DNA of 64,000 bases, taken from assembly GCA_026419785.1 (NCBI GenBank), contig JAODTK010005602.1:124001-188000 (forward strand). The letters run 5' to 3'. This document shows positions 21,650-34,681 of this stretch, one piece after another. The notes under the pieces are model-generated. The model was not told where the DNA came from and searched no databases. It was given only the letters and a program-made list of their open reading frames with translations. The translations under genes were made by a program, and so were the position numbers. Each line of letters begins with the position of its first letter. The stretch's first letter is position 1. This DNA is from Sclerodactyla briareus. Taxonomy: Eukaryota > Echinodermata > Holothuroidea > Dendrochirotida > Sclerodactylidae.

Positions 21650-22310
21650 CGGTTACGCGGGGGTCAAGTTTTGACCCGGATCAAATCAAATTGAGCTACC
21701 GGAGTCAAATTTGAACCAATATTTGGATTTCCCTCCTGATGAACATCGGCGTCAAGGGTCAAATTGATCCAAGTGAACCATTTTTTTTTTCTCGCCAACA
21801 AAGCAACGTGAGCCAAAATGTAGTTTTCGAGAGACTTGTCATGTATCTATAGGTGATCGAATCATTAAACAGTCCTTATATCATTTCTTGAAGATGAATA
21901 ACTATTGGGCATAACGGTTATTTTTTGTGTATTTCTTCGTGTCAATATGAAAAAGTATGATTACCTGATGAAACATTCAATTCTTAAGGAAAAGATCAAG
22001 GTAAGATTTTATGATAATTCTCTAACAAGTTTCAATTCGTTTTCCGTAGCTTTATGATGGCAGGAAAAAACAAAACGACAAAACCTCAGGACATCACACT
22101 TTGGCAAACATCTTAGTTGAATTGACCCATCAGGAGGGGAGCAATATTTTCTGGGTCAACTTTGACCGAGTTGGAGTGAGTTTTCACACCTTTGAGTCAA
22201 AATTACCGATCGCCCTTTATGTGATTCAGAGTAGCATATGCACTAGAATGGCCGACTGCCATACTAGAGGAGAATCTAAGGAGGAACGGAGCCCGACTCA
22301 ATTTCGACCG
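21650..22310. mobile_element. Foldback element 1 (TTTGACCC-rich)
   Basis: The left arm (21650-21785) and right arm (22110-22310) are inverted copies. TCAAATTTGAACCAATATTT...CCCTCCTGATG on the left matches the reverse complement of CATCAGGAGGGGAGCAATATTTTCTGGGTCAACTTTGACC on the right. Arms are rich in TTGACCC/GGGTCAA. The middle is AT-rich without a transposase. The 128-codon frame at 22101-22487 runs over the right arm and is not a gene. Confidence 0.55.
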
Positions 22311-23324
22311 GGCGGTCCTCCATTCCAAATTTCATACATATTTTATACTGCAGCAAATGGGCTGTATGCTGATACATCACTGACGCTGATGAGCGAGGTG
22401 AGGAGGAGTAAGATGACGGTACGGGAGCAGGAAGTCATTGTTCACGTTCACCCACATGGACAGTCTGCGGAGAGAAACCAATGCTAGAAGTCGCCGGTGT
22501 TCTTATTTACGTTATAATGATAACCCGCTGCTGTTAAAGCAGTGGTTTTCGCTTGTAGTCGACCGATGTGTCAGTACGAAACACCTCTAATGTTTTACAC
22601 ACAGTTGTGAGAATCTACAAACACTTGAGTATCCAGTGCACCTCTCCGGCAGGTATAGAATTTACACCAGTTGTAGGAAGTTGTACACATTAAAACTGTA
22701 ATTTTAAACACGTGTTTTTTTTTTAAAGTGTGGCATTATCGCTTCATGCGTTCTCCTGCGTAATAACGTGCGCCCAGTATCCATCATAAACTATTGGCGC
22801 TGTTCCGCTTCAGCATATCGATCACTATCGGCAGAACCTCGCGGAGAGTTGAGCGCCGAAATTGAGCTTTAACGTGAACAGGTAATTTTAAATAGCTCGC
22901 ATTTCCTATATAGATATATCCAGCCAGCAATAATATAATTGAGTAGTTAAACTGCTTATTTTGCTTCGAATATACTATTACCGGAATTTAATGATCAAGT
23001 CCGTTTCTTCAAACGTTTTACCAATTATCTGGACAAAAGTTATAATATTCACCCAATTGTTTCCTAACATAAGACTATGTTATTACCACCTGTAACTAAT
23101 TTAATATCACTGATGAAGCTGCAGTAAATCTTGATGCTGTGTAGCAAATGACGTTTTTCGCTAACAGGTTATACACCAGGAGTGTAAACCTTTAAATATT
23201 GCGTTGTAGAATAAGCATTACACCGTGATTGTGGCGCATTTTACACCTTCTTTTTCTTAGAGGGTATATCTAACACTGGCGGCTAAGAGCTGCGCATTAT
23301 CCCCTAATTATTATTATTATTATT
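22310..23324. other. No gene; GTGTAA/TTACAC word cluster
   Basis: From 22580 to 23265 there are repeated TTTACAC, GTGTAAA and TTGTA words on both strands, ending CTTAGAGGGTATATC. The cluster at 4030-4150 ends in the same way. It may be a non-autonomous element, ends not fixed. A T-run lies at 22717-22726 and (TTA)n at 23308-23325. Confidence 0.35.
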
Positions 23325-24225
23325 ATCTCCATCGGTCCCGAAGGGCCGGATGGATATTGTAGTCACTTTGACATTTCACCTATATTTACGTTGTCCTGGT
23401 TGCCATAGCAAAGGATGCTAGGGTAACCATAGTGGGGTTTGGAACATCACTTGAGGAGGTACCCATTGGTGGGGTACCCAGGCGGTGCCGAGTGACCAGC
23501 AATGAGGGCACTCGCAAAAAAAGGTCCGTTTGCGTGCCGGTGGTGGCGCGTGTGATGTGTGTTTGCGTGTACGTCCGATTTGTATGGTTTTTCGCAAATA
23601 GCTCCATTCTGGGAGTGGCTGAACAAAGTGAGATTTTCACACCGCTTTGAAATAGTCCAAGGAACACATAGTGCTCTCAAAATTAGACGGAAACTATCAA
23701 AATTGGAGGATTAGGAGGCAAAGACAAATTTTGGGGCAATTACTAATTTCTACAAGTTTTTCACTATTTTCAGATATTCCCTTATTCCAATGGCGGAATG
23801 ATTTCAAACTTTGTAGCAATTAAAAAGGCACAAATAACAACTTTTACTCAGCGCAATCAGCCCGGAAACACCAAAAATGCCAATTGTAGGGGGGGAATAG
23901 ATTCTGGCCAAATTGGAATTCTGAAATGTCTTCAGTTTTTGGTATATTCAGAATTGGGAGGACTAACATTATTCCAAATTTAAGAAGAAGGTAGAAAGTA
24001 TCAAAACAAAGGGTTTCCCACCATTTATGCTGAGTATTTAATTAACTGAAATTTCCATGAATATGAATTTTTTGGGGGGAAAGAAAATGGGTTGTTTCAG
24101 AACATAATTTGATAAATTTTGTCCTTTTGCAACTCGCGAAGAAAAGTATAGCCAAGTAAAAACCAAATCAATAGTTCACAAGCCGATGAGATCCTGCAAC
24201 TCCGGATGCCCATTGCTGTTATAGT
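23325..24225 (+). repeat. Dispersed hairpin/X-box repeat, copy 2
   Basis: Most complete copy. It has the hairpin ATCTCCATCGGTCCCGAAGG and GGCCGGATGGAT (23327-23356), an X-box-like motif (23399-23412), a GT-rich part (23545-23575), TCGCAAATAGCTCCATT (23594-23610) and TTTTTCACTATTTTC (23756-23770). AAACAAAGGGTTTCCCA (24004-24020) and CCTGCAACTCCGGATG (24193-24208) follow. Each landmark has a counterpart at 1100-1765 on minus. No shared coding frame. Confidence 0.75.
23399..23412 (+). promoter_or_regulatory. X-box-like motif
   Basis: GTTGCCATAGCAAA differs from the RFX consensus only at the last base. It sits in the same place of the repeat as the X-boxes at 1670 and 60078. A weaker GCTAGGGTAAC follows. 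Confidence 0.4.
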
Positions 24226-24310
24226 ATCATATTATTAATTATTATTTAGATATTATTATTATTAGTAGTAGTAGTAGTAGTAGTAGTAGAAGTAGTAGTT
24301 GTAGTATTTC
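24225..24310. repeat. (ATT)n and (AGT)n microsatellites
   Basis: ATT/ATTATT stretch (24228-24265) followed by about ten AGT units (24265-24305). Confidence 0.9.
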
Positions 24311-27300
24311 GTTACCGCATCGAGATCAACATCAGACGGAGTCTCTTGAATCTAGAGATAGTTCCGCCAATGCGGACACTTTTTTGCTCAAGAAGCAGGT
24401 GGGCTGTTAGCGTGATGTATTATTAACGGTCATATAACTATTACACGAACAATTAACTGAACCCCAATTTGGGTTCTGTGAGTTTGGACTGTGCATGTTT
24501 GATTAAGTTTGAATTAGGTATGCAGCTTTTGATTTGGGGAGAACGAACCCTATTGTTTGTTGGTCATTGGTAGTCATCCGTGTCCCAGTCGTGGACACCA
24601 CGAGCATTCCGGGCCGCGCTACTACACACCATTAAAGGATAACCAGACAAACGTAGCCTCCAAGCTCAAGGGTTGTGTGTGTCATTAGAATGAGTATTCA
24701 TGAAACCTGTTGTATTCGGGTCAGGTCAAAATTATAGGAGGTCAACAGGGGTAACCAGGAGTCAAAAAAACCTTGTGAACCTGAGTCAGAAACATGTATT
24801 GGCCAGATGTGTACATGCAAGAGGCCCCATGGTTTTGGTTCAGATGGTGTTCTTCTAGTAGAACATTTGAAAAATTGTGAAAAATGTATTCTGATCAATT
24901 TTTGCTTGTGAACACGCTAAATCGACGCATCTGGATGGACCCAGCTAATATAATGCGTACCTCGACCCTATTGTTCTGGGGGTAAGGTCAAAGGTTATTG
25001 AGCAAAACTGATAAACCCTGTGAATACGACAGAAGCTAAGGATAGCCAAGGAGTCGTCTGGCGTCTGTTTTGTGTTCTATTTGCGCCATAGCAAGAGTCC
25101 ACTATTCCTAGAGGTTGGTGCCCTCCACCCTTCCCCTTAGGACGCCGTTCCTAGTTACACCCACGACTAAATACAGGTTTTCAGAAGGAGTGGAATGTAC
25201 TATGGAAATCAAGCACGTTGGGAGAAGTAAAAGCTTGCTCCAACATAATTGGCAAATGGCGACGGCCGGAATATCTTAAAAGGTAGGTGGGATTAGAGAG
25301 TAGTCTCGCAACACCCAACCAATGATGGACGTCCGTTATCGGCCGCGGTTTTATCGGGACCTGATTCATGGGCATATAATCCCGTATCGATTGTCGAAGG
25401 GTTATTGAAATGATAATTCATCGTGACGTCATGCGAAAAATCGCCATAGTTTGTCGGACAGTTGCTACCGACGAAAGTGAGGTCGTGATGAACACCGAAG
25501 TCCGGTCGACTGAATGTATCTCATGTAATGCCGAAGTGTTGATGAGGGAGGTAAATAATCTCTTCATGTCTCTACGATTGGGTGAATTTATCAATGCAGG
25601 TCAGGAGAGTATGAACCTAACATGTTCAGGACACTTGGTATCCGTGGAGATGACACTGGAGAGGGCACTGGGCGGTCGGGGGGCACCCCCAAGACCAAAA
25701 AATGGCAGCCTACACCCGATAAGCAGTGCTTGTATATGGCATAGATTCATGCATTACATAAGGCGAGATGCATTACATGCGGATGCAGTCTGTGCGGTAA
25801 AACTGTAGGAAAAACGACTGTGCCGTAGGAGGATTTGTTTTTGCAGGGGTTGTACATTATCATAGGGTAGAGGGTTAAAACAAACTAGCAACTCATGAAG
25901 AAGGGCGTTAAATTGCCATAGAACCATAATGAAGAGATATTCCATTGAACAAGCTAAGTATGGGATTCAATGATTGCATTGGGACCACAGGTAAATTCGA
26001 CTTACTCGGTTGCCGTGTACATGCAGGTTTAGTTGGCTGCTACAGAACTCGCTCTAGCTCGCGAAAACCAACTAATGCCGCCCTCCCAGGACCCGGACAT
26101 ATGGGCATAGCCTTGAACATATAGTACTCCCACTGTCTGATCGCCCAGAAGCTACGTATGTTCATAGAAATTGCTGGAACTGACGAGAATTTAAGGTCAT
26201 GTGGGACACTGGGGAATTATTCATGTATCCTGCCCGCACCAACTTGTGCAACGCGAGCTCCTCGGAGGCGCTTTTCGCATATGTGCTGACTCTGCCTTGT
26301 CTACTTCTCTGTAGGAAGCTATTATTGTGAAGTTTGTCTTGATCCTCTCTAGTCTGGATCTGATCCTTCCGTAACGGAATCTAATTGCCTTCCGTCCCGT
26401 TGGTATCCTGTTGAGAGGTGAAGAGGGTGGCCTCATAGTGCTCGTCCATTCCGGCAAATTACGCATATTGATAATCAAGTGACCTCGAATTATATTTACA
26501 ATGTAACACGATTATCATCATAGCCACCACGGTTCCTGTCTTGTCTTGTCCGGACTGCAACTATCAAACAAGACCAACTAGTAGTTTTATCACTGCATAG
26601 GGTTCCGTGAGATTTTCGCGCATAAAATAATGCAATCGGACTATACGCGATGATCTCAAATCAACCACATTTTCCGCTGAGGAATCATTTCGTGTACCTG
26701 CTATCTGTACCTAGATGCTAAACCCACCACAGACCTCCCTATGGCTCGTGTGTCGGGGACGGGACCATGAAGCAGGTCTGACCATTTTTTTGTGGGCAAA
26801 TAAATAAATTATTCATAATATGCCCATGAAAGTTGGGGGTCACGATTCACGACTTCTCCACAAATTGTTGCGCCCTTTGCTGTTACTAATTTCTTCAGAC
26901 CTTCCTTCAGACTGCCAGCTTTTGTCAGTTGCTAGTTGCTATTAGTTGTACACTGATTGTTTTCAGTTGTCGGACCCGGGGAATAAGAAACGATAAATCG
27001 AACGATTGCGACGCTTGTCCAAATAAGGTATGCACGGGAGATGTTTTTTTTTTCTCTGTATGTTTGTTGTGGGATTAAGGAACTATTTGCAGTGTAATAT
27101 GAGGGCTTTCGTGAAAATATGAGGCTTGTTTGAAAATGCCGGTAAGTGTTGTCTCCGAGGCCTAAAAGTATTTTCTCTTAAAAACGACCAATATGCAACG
27201 GGTTTAATTCTTCAGGATCATCTTAATCGGGACAATAATGAACTGCCTGCCGTATATGAGTTGCCTTGGATGGCCAGGTTACACAGGTCTTGGCGATTCG

Positions 27301-27504
27301 ACTTTCAAAGGGAGTTAACACATCAGTGCCATGGTTGGACATTGATTGAACTTGGAACGGAGTTTTCAAAACTTTTAGGCTATTGAAGAAATGAACCAAT
27401 TTAGTTTTTGTTTCAACTGAATCACTCAAATGAGACAATATGCCGGGCCTTAACACGAGACAAACAGTCTGCTCTTGCTGGGTCGAAGGAGTAACATCAC
27501 TGAG
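24310..27504. other. No gene recognised
   Basis: Includes an AAGGTCA-bearing degenerate stretch (24690-25040) of the kind seen in the minisatellites. An open frame at 25410-25808 (132 codons, plus; CISCNAEVLMREVNNLF..) has no domain I know. Block 26540-26600 recurs at 50425-50500. A T-run lies at 27043-27052. No convincing exon or RNA gene. Confidence 0.35.
26540..26600. repeat. Dispersed repeat piece (1)
   Basis: CTTGTCTTGTC...ACCAACTAGTAGTTTTATCACTGCATAGGG matches 50430-50493 (CTTGTCTTGTC...ACCAACTAGTGGTTTTCACTGCATAGGG). Same orientation; unknown class. Confidence 0.6.
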
Positions 27505-27555
27505 GGATAAGGGGAGATGATTCCATAGATGCGAATGAGATATGCGGTATGAAAG
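27505..27555. mobile_element. Single end of the Harbinger-like MITE family
   Basis: GATTCCATAGATGCGAATG (from 27519) matches the terminal repeat at 1827 (GATTCCATAGATGCGTATG). A preceding TAA lies at 27508-27510. No partner end was found nearby, so the copy is truncated. Confidence 0.45.
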
Positions 27556-27999
27556 TACAAAGTCACAGTTTGCCGAGTGGAATATTTGTATTGTTGGTGA
27601 ACCTGTATGACTATAATCGCAACCCCGAATTAAGGACGTTAAGTTACGTTAGGGCCAAATATTCCATAGAGACAGTCGCCGTGCCGTGATGCGAGTCAGT
27701 CAGACCGCACTTTTATTCCCACATTTGCCTATACCAGCGCTCGTTCCATTTGACGGGCTGTTCACACTTGTGCGATGCGATACGATACGATACATTTATT
27801 CGGATGCGATAGTAGAATGAGCTTCTCGATCCTATTTGCCGCCATGCACGGGACCTACGAAACCATTATTTCAGTTCGAATCGCTGATGCCTCACATTAG
27901 AATAGTAGCGTGACCGGGGAGGTAATGGGGAGGGTCATGTTGCGTCGGCCGACCCACGGGGTATTATGTGACAACACGCCAAAGGCAGGAAATATGCGG

Positions 28000-30018
28000 T
28001 TGGTAGTGAGTGGCAGGGGGAGGGGGTTGTGTGGCTGTTTGAGAGGAGGGGTAGGAGAGTCCCCAGAGCGGGCAATCCACAGCCTGACCGTATTGACGAA
28101 ACTTCACTATTACCCTCCATGTGAAGAAAGAGGCGGGAAAGAAACGAAAGAGGCAACGGAAATAAGTATGGGGGGGGGGGGGGGGGGTATATGTCGACTA
28201 ACGCCACGTTAATATGCTTGTAGATCAGTGTGAAGAAAGTAGTAGGTACACAGGTGGAGCCGTGGGCATCACTTTTCACCTGCTGGTTGTGAGCAGAGTA
28301 ACCAAGCTCCAATTTTCAGGCTCAATCGACTGAAAACTGTCAAGTACTGGATACCGATTGCTAATTGAGACTGAGTGTCAACGAAAGGGAAGGGCGGATA
28401 TGTGAGGTCAGTGCCTGATTTGTGCTCGTCATTGTGCTTCTATGGGCAAATGCCCGTTCTGTTTCCATTGCACGAGGGACCCTTGGGAAGGGCCATCGCC
28501 GGGGCGGCCAAGTAGATCATGGTTGTCGCAGCTTTTATAACGTCTAATAAAACCATGGAAATAAAAGCTGCGAAGGGTACCAGGAGAGTTAGGGGTGGAT
28601 GGGTGATTGGAAGCGGCGCGTGGGAGCAGCTCCAGTTGCCTTCCAGCATGCGCTCCCATGGTTCATTGAGTTTTGGGCGGAATGGATCGTGAGGAAATTT
28701 ATGTATGGAATGAAATTTAGCGATGTCCAGGGAGGAAACGGTTAATCAGGTGCCCCATTTGAGTTTGTGATTGTCCCCAAGACTATGAGAAAAAATGTTT
28801 GTAAGCTGCTGGGTTTGCTTTAAAATGAGCGTAATCACTATTCCACGCTCTTACAATTACTGAGAAAGACACAACCTTCGAAATGCTTTGAAATTACAAT
28901 CTTGGTATTCAGGTGAATTCTGGCCCCGAACAGGCTATTTCCCGCCTGAAGCGACAAAAGAGGGAAACTTGTGCTTTTCTCAACCAAAATCCCACTACTC
29001 TCTCGTTATGTTAGGCGCCGAGGCGTCTGATAAAATTATAGTACAACATTTTATCGAGTTCCTATAGAGTCCTATTGGATAATTGTTGCCCACGGGAACT
29101 TGTCTCGAAGCGCTTGTTCACCACGTGTTGCGATAGATACGATACGATATGTAATATTCGGATGGAGTGTTAACATTTGTGCGATAAAAAGTCGTACGTC
29201 GAACGTCTGGCCCCTTACATAACGGAGAAGAGTGATAGGGGATTTAGTTGAGGAAAAGCACAATTTTCCCCTTTTGTCGCTCAGGGGTGGAATAGCCGCA
29301 GGAGGGGTCGACGAAAAATTCGAAGCTTGTGTCTTTCTCGTACTTGTAAGGAGGCGACCAAAGTAGGGTTTTCCACCATTTGAAGCAAACAAACGACCGA
29401 TTACAAACCTTTTCTATAGGAGACATCACGCGGCAAATAGGCCCGGAGACGGGCACCTAATTAAACTGTTTTCTGGACCAGACTGAACTTCATTCCATAC
29501 TTTAAATTTCTTCACGATTCATTCTGCCCAAAACGAATCAATCATGACGAGACATGCCCGGAGGGCACTTAGCTGCAATCCCCGCGCTTCCAATCACCCA
29601 CCTCCTCTGAGCAAGTGGCCAGGCTGAGCCTTGTCCATTCCCACACGCCCCCCTTCGAAGTACCCGCGCAGTTGCGCCAACAATCCGCATTACTTAGCCG
29701 CCCAGGCGGACAGCCCTGACCCAAGGGTCTCGTGAAAGACAGCAGCGGTGAACGGGATCGTCCACCAGGAGGCGGCCTATGCCCAAGGAAGGAAGCCAAT
29801 TGGCGATCACGAGTCAGGCAGCTGACCCTCAACCATCCCCGCACTTCCCTTTCGTTGACACCTAGTTTTAATTAGCATTGGCATCCAAGAATATACGGCG
29901 AAGTGCGGTTGCCAAGAAAGAATTCAGTCAATTCAGTCAATTCAGCAATTGAGCTGAAAAGAAATTTGAGCCTGCTTGGTTACCTGTCAGAACAAGCATA
30001 TAAACATCATGCTTACAG
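28000..30018. repeat. 2-kb tandem unit, copy A
   Basis: Aligns along its whole length with 30019-32418, from GGTTGTGTGGCTGTTTGAGAGG to AACAAGCATATAAACATCATGCTTACAGCT. The frames on both strands (27910-28312, 29072-29456, 29569-29844) are not conserved in the other copy and are not genes. A poly-G run lies at 28171-28188. Confidence 0.85.
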
Positions 30019-32418
30019 CTGTGGCGCTACCACGGAGGGGTTGTGGACGGTATGAGAGGAGCGCATGGGAGTAGCAGAGTTTTCCCAGAGGGCGCCAATC
30101 CACAGACCTGACGTATTGATCGGAAATATCACTCTTACCCTTTCCATGTGAAGAAAGAGGCGAGGAAAGGAAACGAAAGAGGCCAACGCGAAATTAAGGC
30201 GGCTTTTTATGCGGGGTGGGCAGGGGGCTTATGTCGCATCTAACGCACGGTTAATTAGGCTATGTAGAGTACACTGAGAGAAAGTAGTACAGGTACACAG
30301 CGTGCGCAGAACGTGAGCGCATCATTTTCACCTGCTTGTTCTGAGCAGCGTAACAAGCTCCAATTTTCAGCCCTCAATCGACTGAATGAACTGACTCAAT
30401 TACTGCGATACCGATGCCTAATTGAGACTGAGGGTCCAACGAAAGCCGTGGAACCAATTTGCAGTGAGACAACACACACCCCCCCCCCACCCCCCCCCCC
30501 CCCCACCACAAACCCAAAAAAACACCACAGCTAAAATTGTCCCCCCCCAAACCCCAGCAAAAAAGGGCGAAAACAAGGTCGAAAGATTGGCGGATATGGT
30601 GAGAAGTCAGCTAGCCTGATTGTGATGTCCAATTGCCATGATTCTAGGCGGCCAAATGCCGTCTGTTGCCATGACGAGACCATTGGCCGAAAGAGGCCAT
30701 CCGCCGGGCGCCGGCCAAGCTAGCTCATGGTGTCGCAGTTTCTATAACGTCTAAATAAACACATGGATAAAAGCCCCTGCGCGGGTACCTCGGAAGAGTT
30801 AGGGGTGGCTGCGGCTATTGTGACACGAAGCACCCGGGTGATGCCAGACTCAGTGCCTTCCAGCATGCGCTACAATGGTTCATTGAGTTTTGAGGGCGGA
30901 ATGGATCTTGCATGGCAAATTTATGCTATGGTGGCTCTCGTTTTTTACCCGAATGAAATTAGCGATGTCAGCGAAAAACGGTTTAATCAGGTTGCAACCA
31001 TGTGCCGTGTGTGTGATGCCACTTTTTTTCTCAGGTTTGTTTGACGTCTGTGAAGTTTGATGTCCCCAAGACTAGAGAAAATGTTGCTTAACTGCTGTGG
31101 TATGCTTTAAAATGAGTCGATATATCACTATTCCACGCCCTCTTACAATGACGGCAGAAAGATCACCACAACCTTCGAATTAGCTTTGAAATTACATTCT
31201 TGCGATTATTAATGAATTCTGACCGACCAGGCTATTACCCCGCCTGAAAGCCGACAAAAGAGGCGAAACTTGCCCCCTGCTTTTCTCCAACCAAAATCCC
31301 ACCATGCTCCGCTTATGTTAGGCGGCCGAGACGCTCTGATACAAATTATCGTCACACATCTTTATCGAGTCCTATAGAGGTCCTATTGGATAATTTGTTC
31401 TGCCGCCTACGCCGAACTTGCTTCTGAAGCGATGTTCAACTTGTGCGACTGCGATACTGCCGACTGCGCATATGATCGATTACGATCTGCATAAATTTAT
31501 CGCGATGAGTGTCACATTTGTGCGATAAAAATGTCGTCGTCGACGTCTCAGCGCCCCTTACATGAACGGAGAGGGACAGAAGTGATGGGCATTCAGTTGA
31601 GAAAAGCACAATTTTACCCTTTTCGTACGCCAGCGGTGCAAATAGCCCCGCCAGGGTCGACACAGAATTCAGAAGCCTTGTGTCTTCTCAGTACTTGATA
31701 GCAGGCGACCAAAGTTAGGTTCCAACCATTTTGCAAGCAGCCCCAAAAAACGACGATACAACCGTTCTCTAGGAGACATAACACGCGCAAAATAGAGCCG
31801 CGAGTCCGGGACACCTGAATTAAGCGTTTTCTGCGACAGACGGAACCTTCATTCCATTTTGCTATACATAAATTTCTCCTCACGATTACATTCCTGCCCC
31901 CCCCAAACAGAATCAATCATGAGAGAACATGCCCGAGGGCACTTGCTGCCCATCCACCGCCCCCGCCTTCCAATCACCCAACCTCTTCTGAGCAAGCTGG
32001 CCAGGTGAGCCCTGTCCCTTCCCCCCCCCCCCCTTCGAGAGATACACCGCGCAAGTTGCGGCCCAACCATCCGCCCTACTAGCCGCCCAGGCGCGGACAG
32101 CGGGGCCCTGACCCAAGGGTCTCGATGAAGACAGAAAGCGCTGATGAAACCGGATGTCCACCAGGAGGCGAACGCCATATGCCCAAGGAAGCGCCAATGA
32201 CGATACGAATCAGGCAGCTGACCTCACCACCCCGCAACTACCTTTCGTTGACACCTAGTTTAATTAGCATTGGACATCCAAGAATATACGGCCGAAACGA
32301 AGTGCAGGCTATCGCACAAGAAAGCCCATTACAGTTCAATCAGCAATTCAGTCAATTGAGCCTGAAAATATTGAGCTTGGTACTCTGCTCAGAACAAGCA
32401 TATAAAAATATGCTACAG
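30019..32418. repeat. 2-kb tandem unit, copy B
   Basis: Same order as copy A but longer, with very many single- and few-base insertions (often C, G, CG, GCC). It also has an extra C-rich insertion at 30477-30560. Indel-dominated difference with fewer clean substitutions is typical of uncorrected long reads or of an unpurged second haplotype. Frames at 30763-31044, 31436-32197 and 32125-32475 are not conserved and not credible. Confidence 0.85.
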
Positions 32419-32905
32419 CTCCAACTAGGATACCTAATATTTTCCTCACTAAATCGAACCGACAAGAAGGATTAACTGGGTCGTTAAGATCGAAAGTATC
32501 CCCACCCACCTCCCCCCACACAGCCTATTCCCGTTGTATTCTTCGTTTTTTCCCGCCTGTTTTTTACTGAGGTTAGGATGGAGATTACCCGTCAAGACGT
32601 CAGGACCATTGTGGCATACAACCCCCCTATGGGAAGCTCCTCCATACCTGCCCCTCTCAAACAGTCAAACACCCCTCCCCCGCGCCACTCATACCAACCA
32701 CACATCCTGCTTTGACCCATCTCACATGATAATGAGTGGATGCCGACGCAACACACCCCCCTCATTACCACACTGCCCCGTCACGCCACATTAATTGAAT
32801 GGGTAGGGCATCATAGGATCGACAACTGAAAGTAAGAGTTTCGCTAGGTCCCATGCATGGCGGCGAATAGGTCCGAGAAGCTCATTCAGAGGCCTATGTC
32901 TTCCC

Positions 32906-33109
32906 CGGATACGTCATCAATAATACCCAATAATTAATCAGAACCCTAATTTTATCACTAAAACAACTTTTCACGCTAAACTTCAGTTCCCCCAATTGCC
33001 TGTTTGGAGTTCCATACTTTTCATTCGGAAAATCATCGGAAATGTGAGAAGGAGATGAATCCAAGTACCCTTGGGTAAAATTCCGTGACAGCTGATGATT
33101 TAGATGGAA
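32906..33109. other. Short unannotated spacer
   Basis: AT-rich, nothing recognised. Confidence 0.3.
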
Positions 33110-34589
33110 ACTTCATAAAATGGCGCCCTCGGAGTCGGGCAAGTGGGAACTTGTCCAAAAGTTCCCGAAACACCACGTGAGGTACGAGGTTAGACCATAT
33201 TGGTCAACCGAAGGTCAGCACTGTGCACAAAACTGGTGAGAGGAGAAGCATTTTTGGTAATTCCCATGATGGGGGACACGCGGGCACACACTGGGCTTGA
33301 GCGTCCCAAAATCTCGGGCACCCTAAGGTAGGGTTATATAGACAATAATTATGACCAAACATCAGCAGTGTGCAACAGATTGAGGAGGATATAGATTTCG
33401 CAGTATTCAATATAAGGGGCCCTAGGGCCCAAACTGGGCCTTGGGCCCAAATTCATGAACAAGCGCCCAATGGCCCTTCTAGCCAAGGACCATAACATGT
33501 AACGTTAAAGAAAAACAATTGAGGCTTGTGGGGCAGGAGATGATTGTCAAGCACCCATTGTGGGAAGATCATTAAAATGGGGCCCTAGGGCCCGAGTAGG
33601 ACTTTGGAACAAAGATCCTAAACATGTCTATTAGTCCATTCATTATGACGAACATCAGAACTGATGCTGAACTAAATTGTAGGATATACCGGTACAAGAT
33701 TGTGCGGTATTTCAGCTAATGGGCCCTAGGGCCCAAACTGGCCCCGGGGCCAAAAATTCCTGAAACACCCCAATGGGCCTCTACTCATGGAATATGACTA
33801 TAACTTGAAGTAAAAAATAATTGAGCTTGTGGGACGCAAGATGCATTTCAGTACGATTGTGTGAAATTCACATTAAAATGGTCCCTCGGGCCAAGTGCGG
33901 GACCCTTGACCAAAAATTCCTGAAAAACCCGAAGGTTTGCTATTAGACCATCATCCTAAACACCACAAAGGTGTCTATTCGACCATCATTAGACCGAACA
34001 TCAGCCCTGTGCAAGGAGTTTGTAGGAGAGATACAAGAGAGTGTGCGGTCTTTTCATATAATGGGCCCTTCGGCCCAAAACTGGGAATTGGGCACAAAAA
34101 TTCCTGACATCCTCAATGGCCCTCTACTCAAGCAAATTACATTACTTGAAGAAAATCAATTGGAAGCTTGTGGGAAGATGCATTTCAAGTACGCGATTGT
34201 GTTGTGAATTTCATAAATAATGTTCCCTCCGGGCCCAATGGGACCTTGACCAAACTTCCTGAACACCCCGAAAGTACGGCTGATAGGAATATCATTATGA
34301 GGCTGAACACGCTTCAGTTGCCCATAATCTGTAGGAGGGGAAGTAGCGTAGTAAGCGGTTTGGCAGGTTGCTCTATTATTAGTACAGTATGCCCCTTTAA
34401 TGCCAATTGACCTTGACATTCAGGTAGTCAACGATTTGGACCATGAGTCAATTAATATTGTGACCAAGTTTTGTCGAGATTCATCAAAGCACGAACATGT
34501 TTTGCTCACGCGAAAAGCAAAGGTTTACATCTGGATAGATTGTAGAAAGATAGTAGATAGGAAGATAGTAGATAGATAGCATGAGAATA

Positions 34590-34625
34590 GATAGGTAGAT
34601 AGATAGATAGATAGATAGATAGATG
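34590..34625. repeat. (GATA)n microsatellite
   Basis: About nine GATA-type units, degenerate upstream from 34545. Lies just before the terminal hairpin of the HINE-like element. Confidence 0.9.
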
Positions 34626-34654
34626 AGAAGATTTTTCAAACGGGCCATCACAAT

Positions 34655-34681
34655 AGCTCAACCAGCATTGGTGGTTGAGCT
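34655..34681 (+). repeat. Terminal hairpin of HINE-like element
   Basis: AGCTCAACCA (34655-34664), loop GCATTGG, TGGTTGAGCT (34672-34681). The same hairpin, with a longer stem and shorter loop, is at 63932-63957 in the other orientation, also next to (GATA)n. Stem conserved, loop varied. Confidence 0.75.

Larger units (their letters stand above)
27812..32905. repeat. 5-kb palindromic block with internal tandem duplication
   Basis: The left arm 27812-28235 is the inverted, diverged copy of the right arm 32420-32905. Examples are GAATGAGCTTCTCG at 27815 against its complement at 32873-32890, GTTGCGTCGGC at 27939 against GCCGACGCAAC at 32742, and GACTGTTTGAGAGG-type words. Between them lie two direct copies of a 2-kb unit. 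No transposase or other coding frame is seen. It may be a long-TIR or foldback element with a partial internal duplication, or an assembly product. Confidence 0.65.

Noticed and set aside
22101-22487. 128-codon frame, plus strand
   Set aside because: Runs through the right arm of a foldback element; no domain.
27910-32475. Several 70-125-codon frames in the 2-kb tandem units
   Set aside because: None is conserved between the two copies, and many cross homopolymers.
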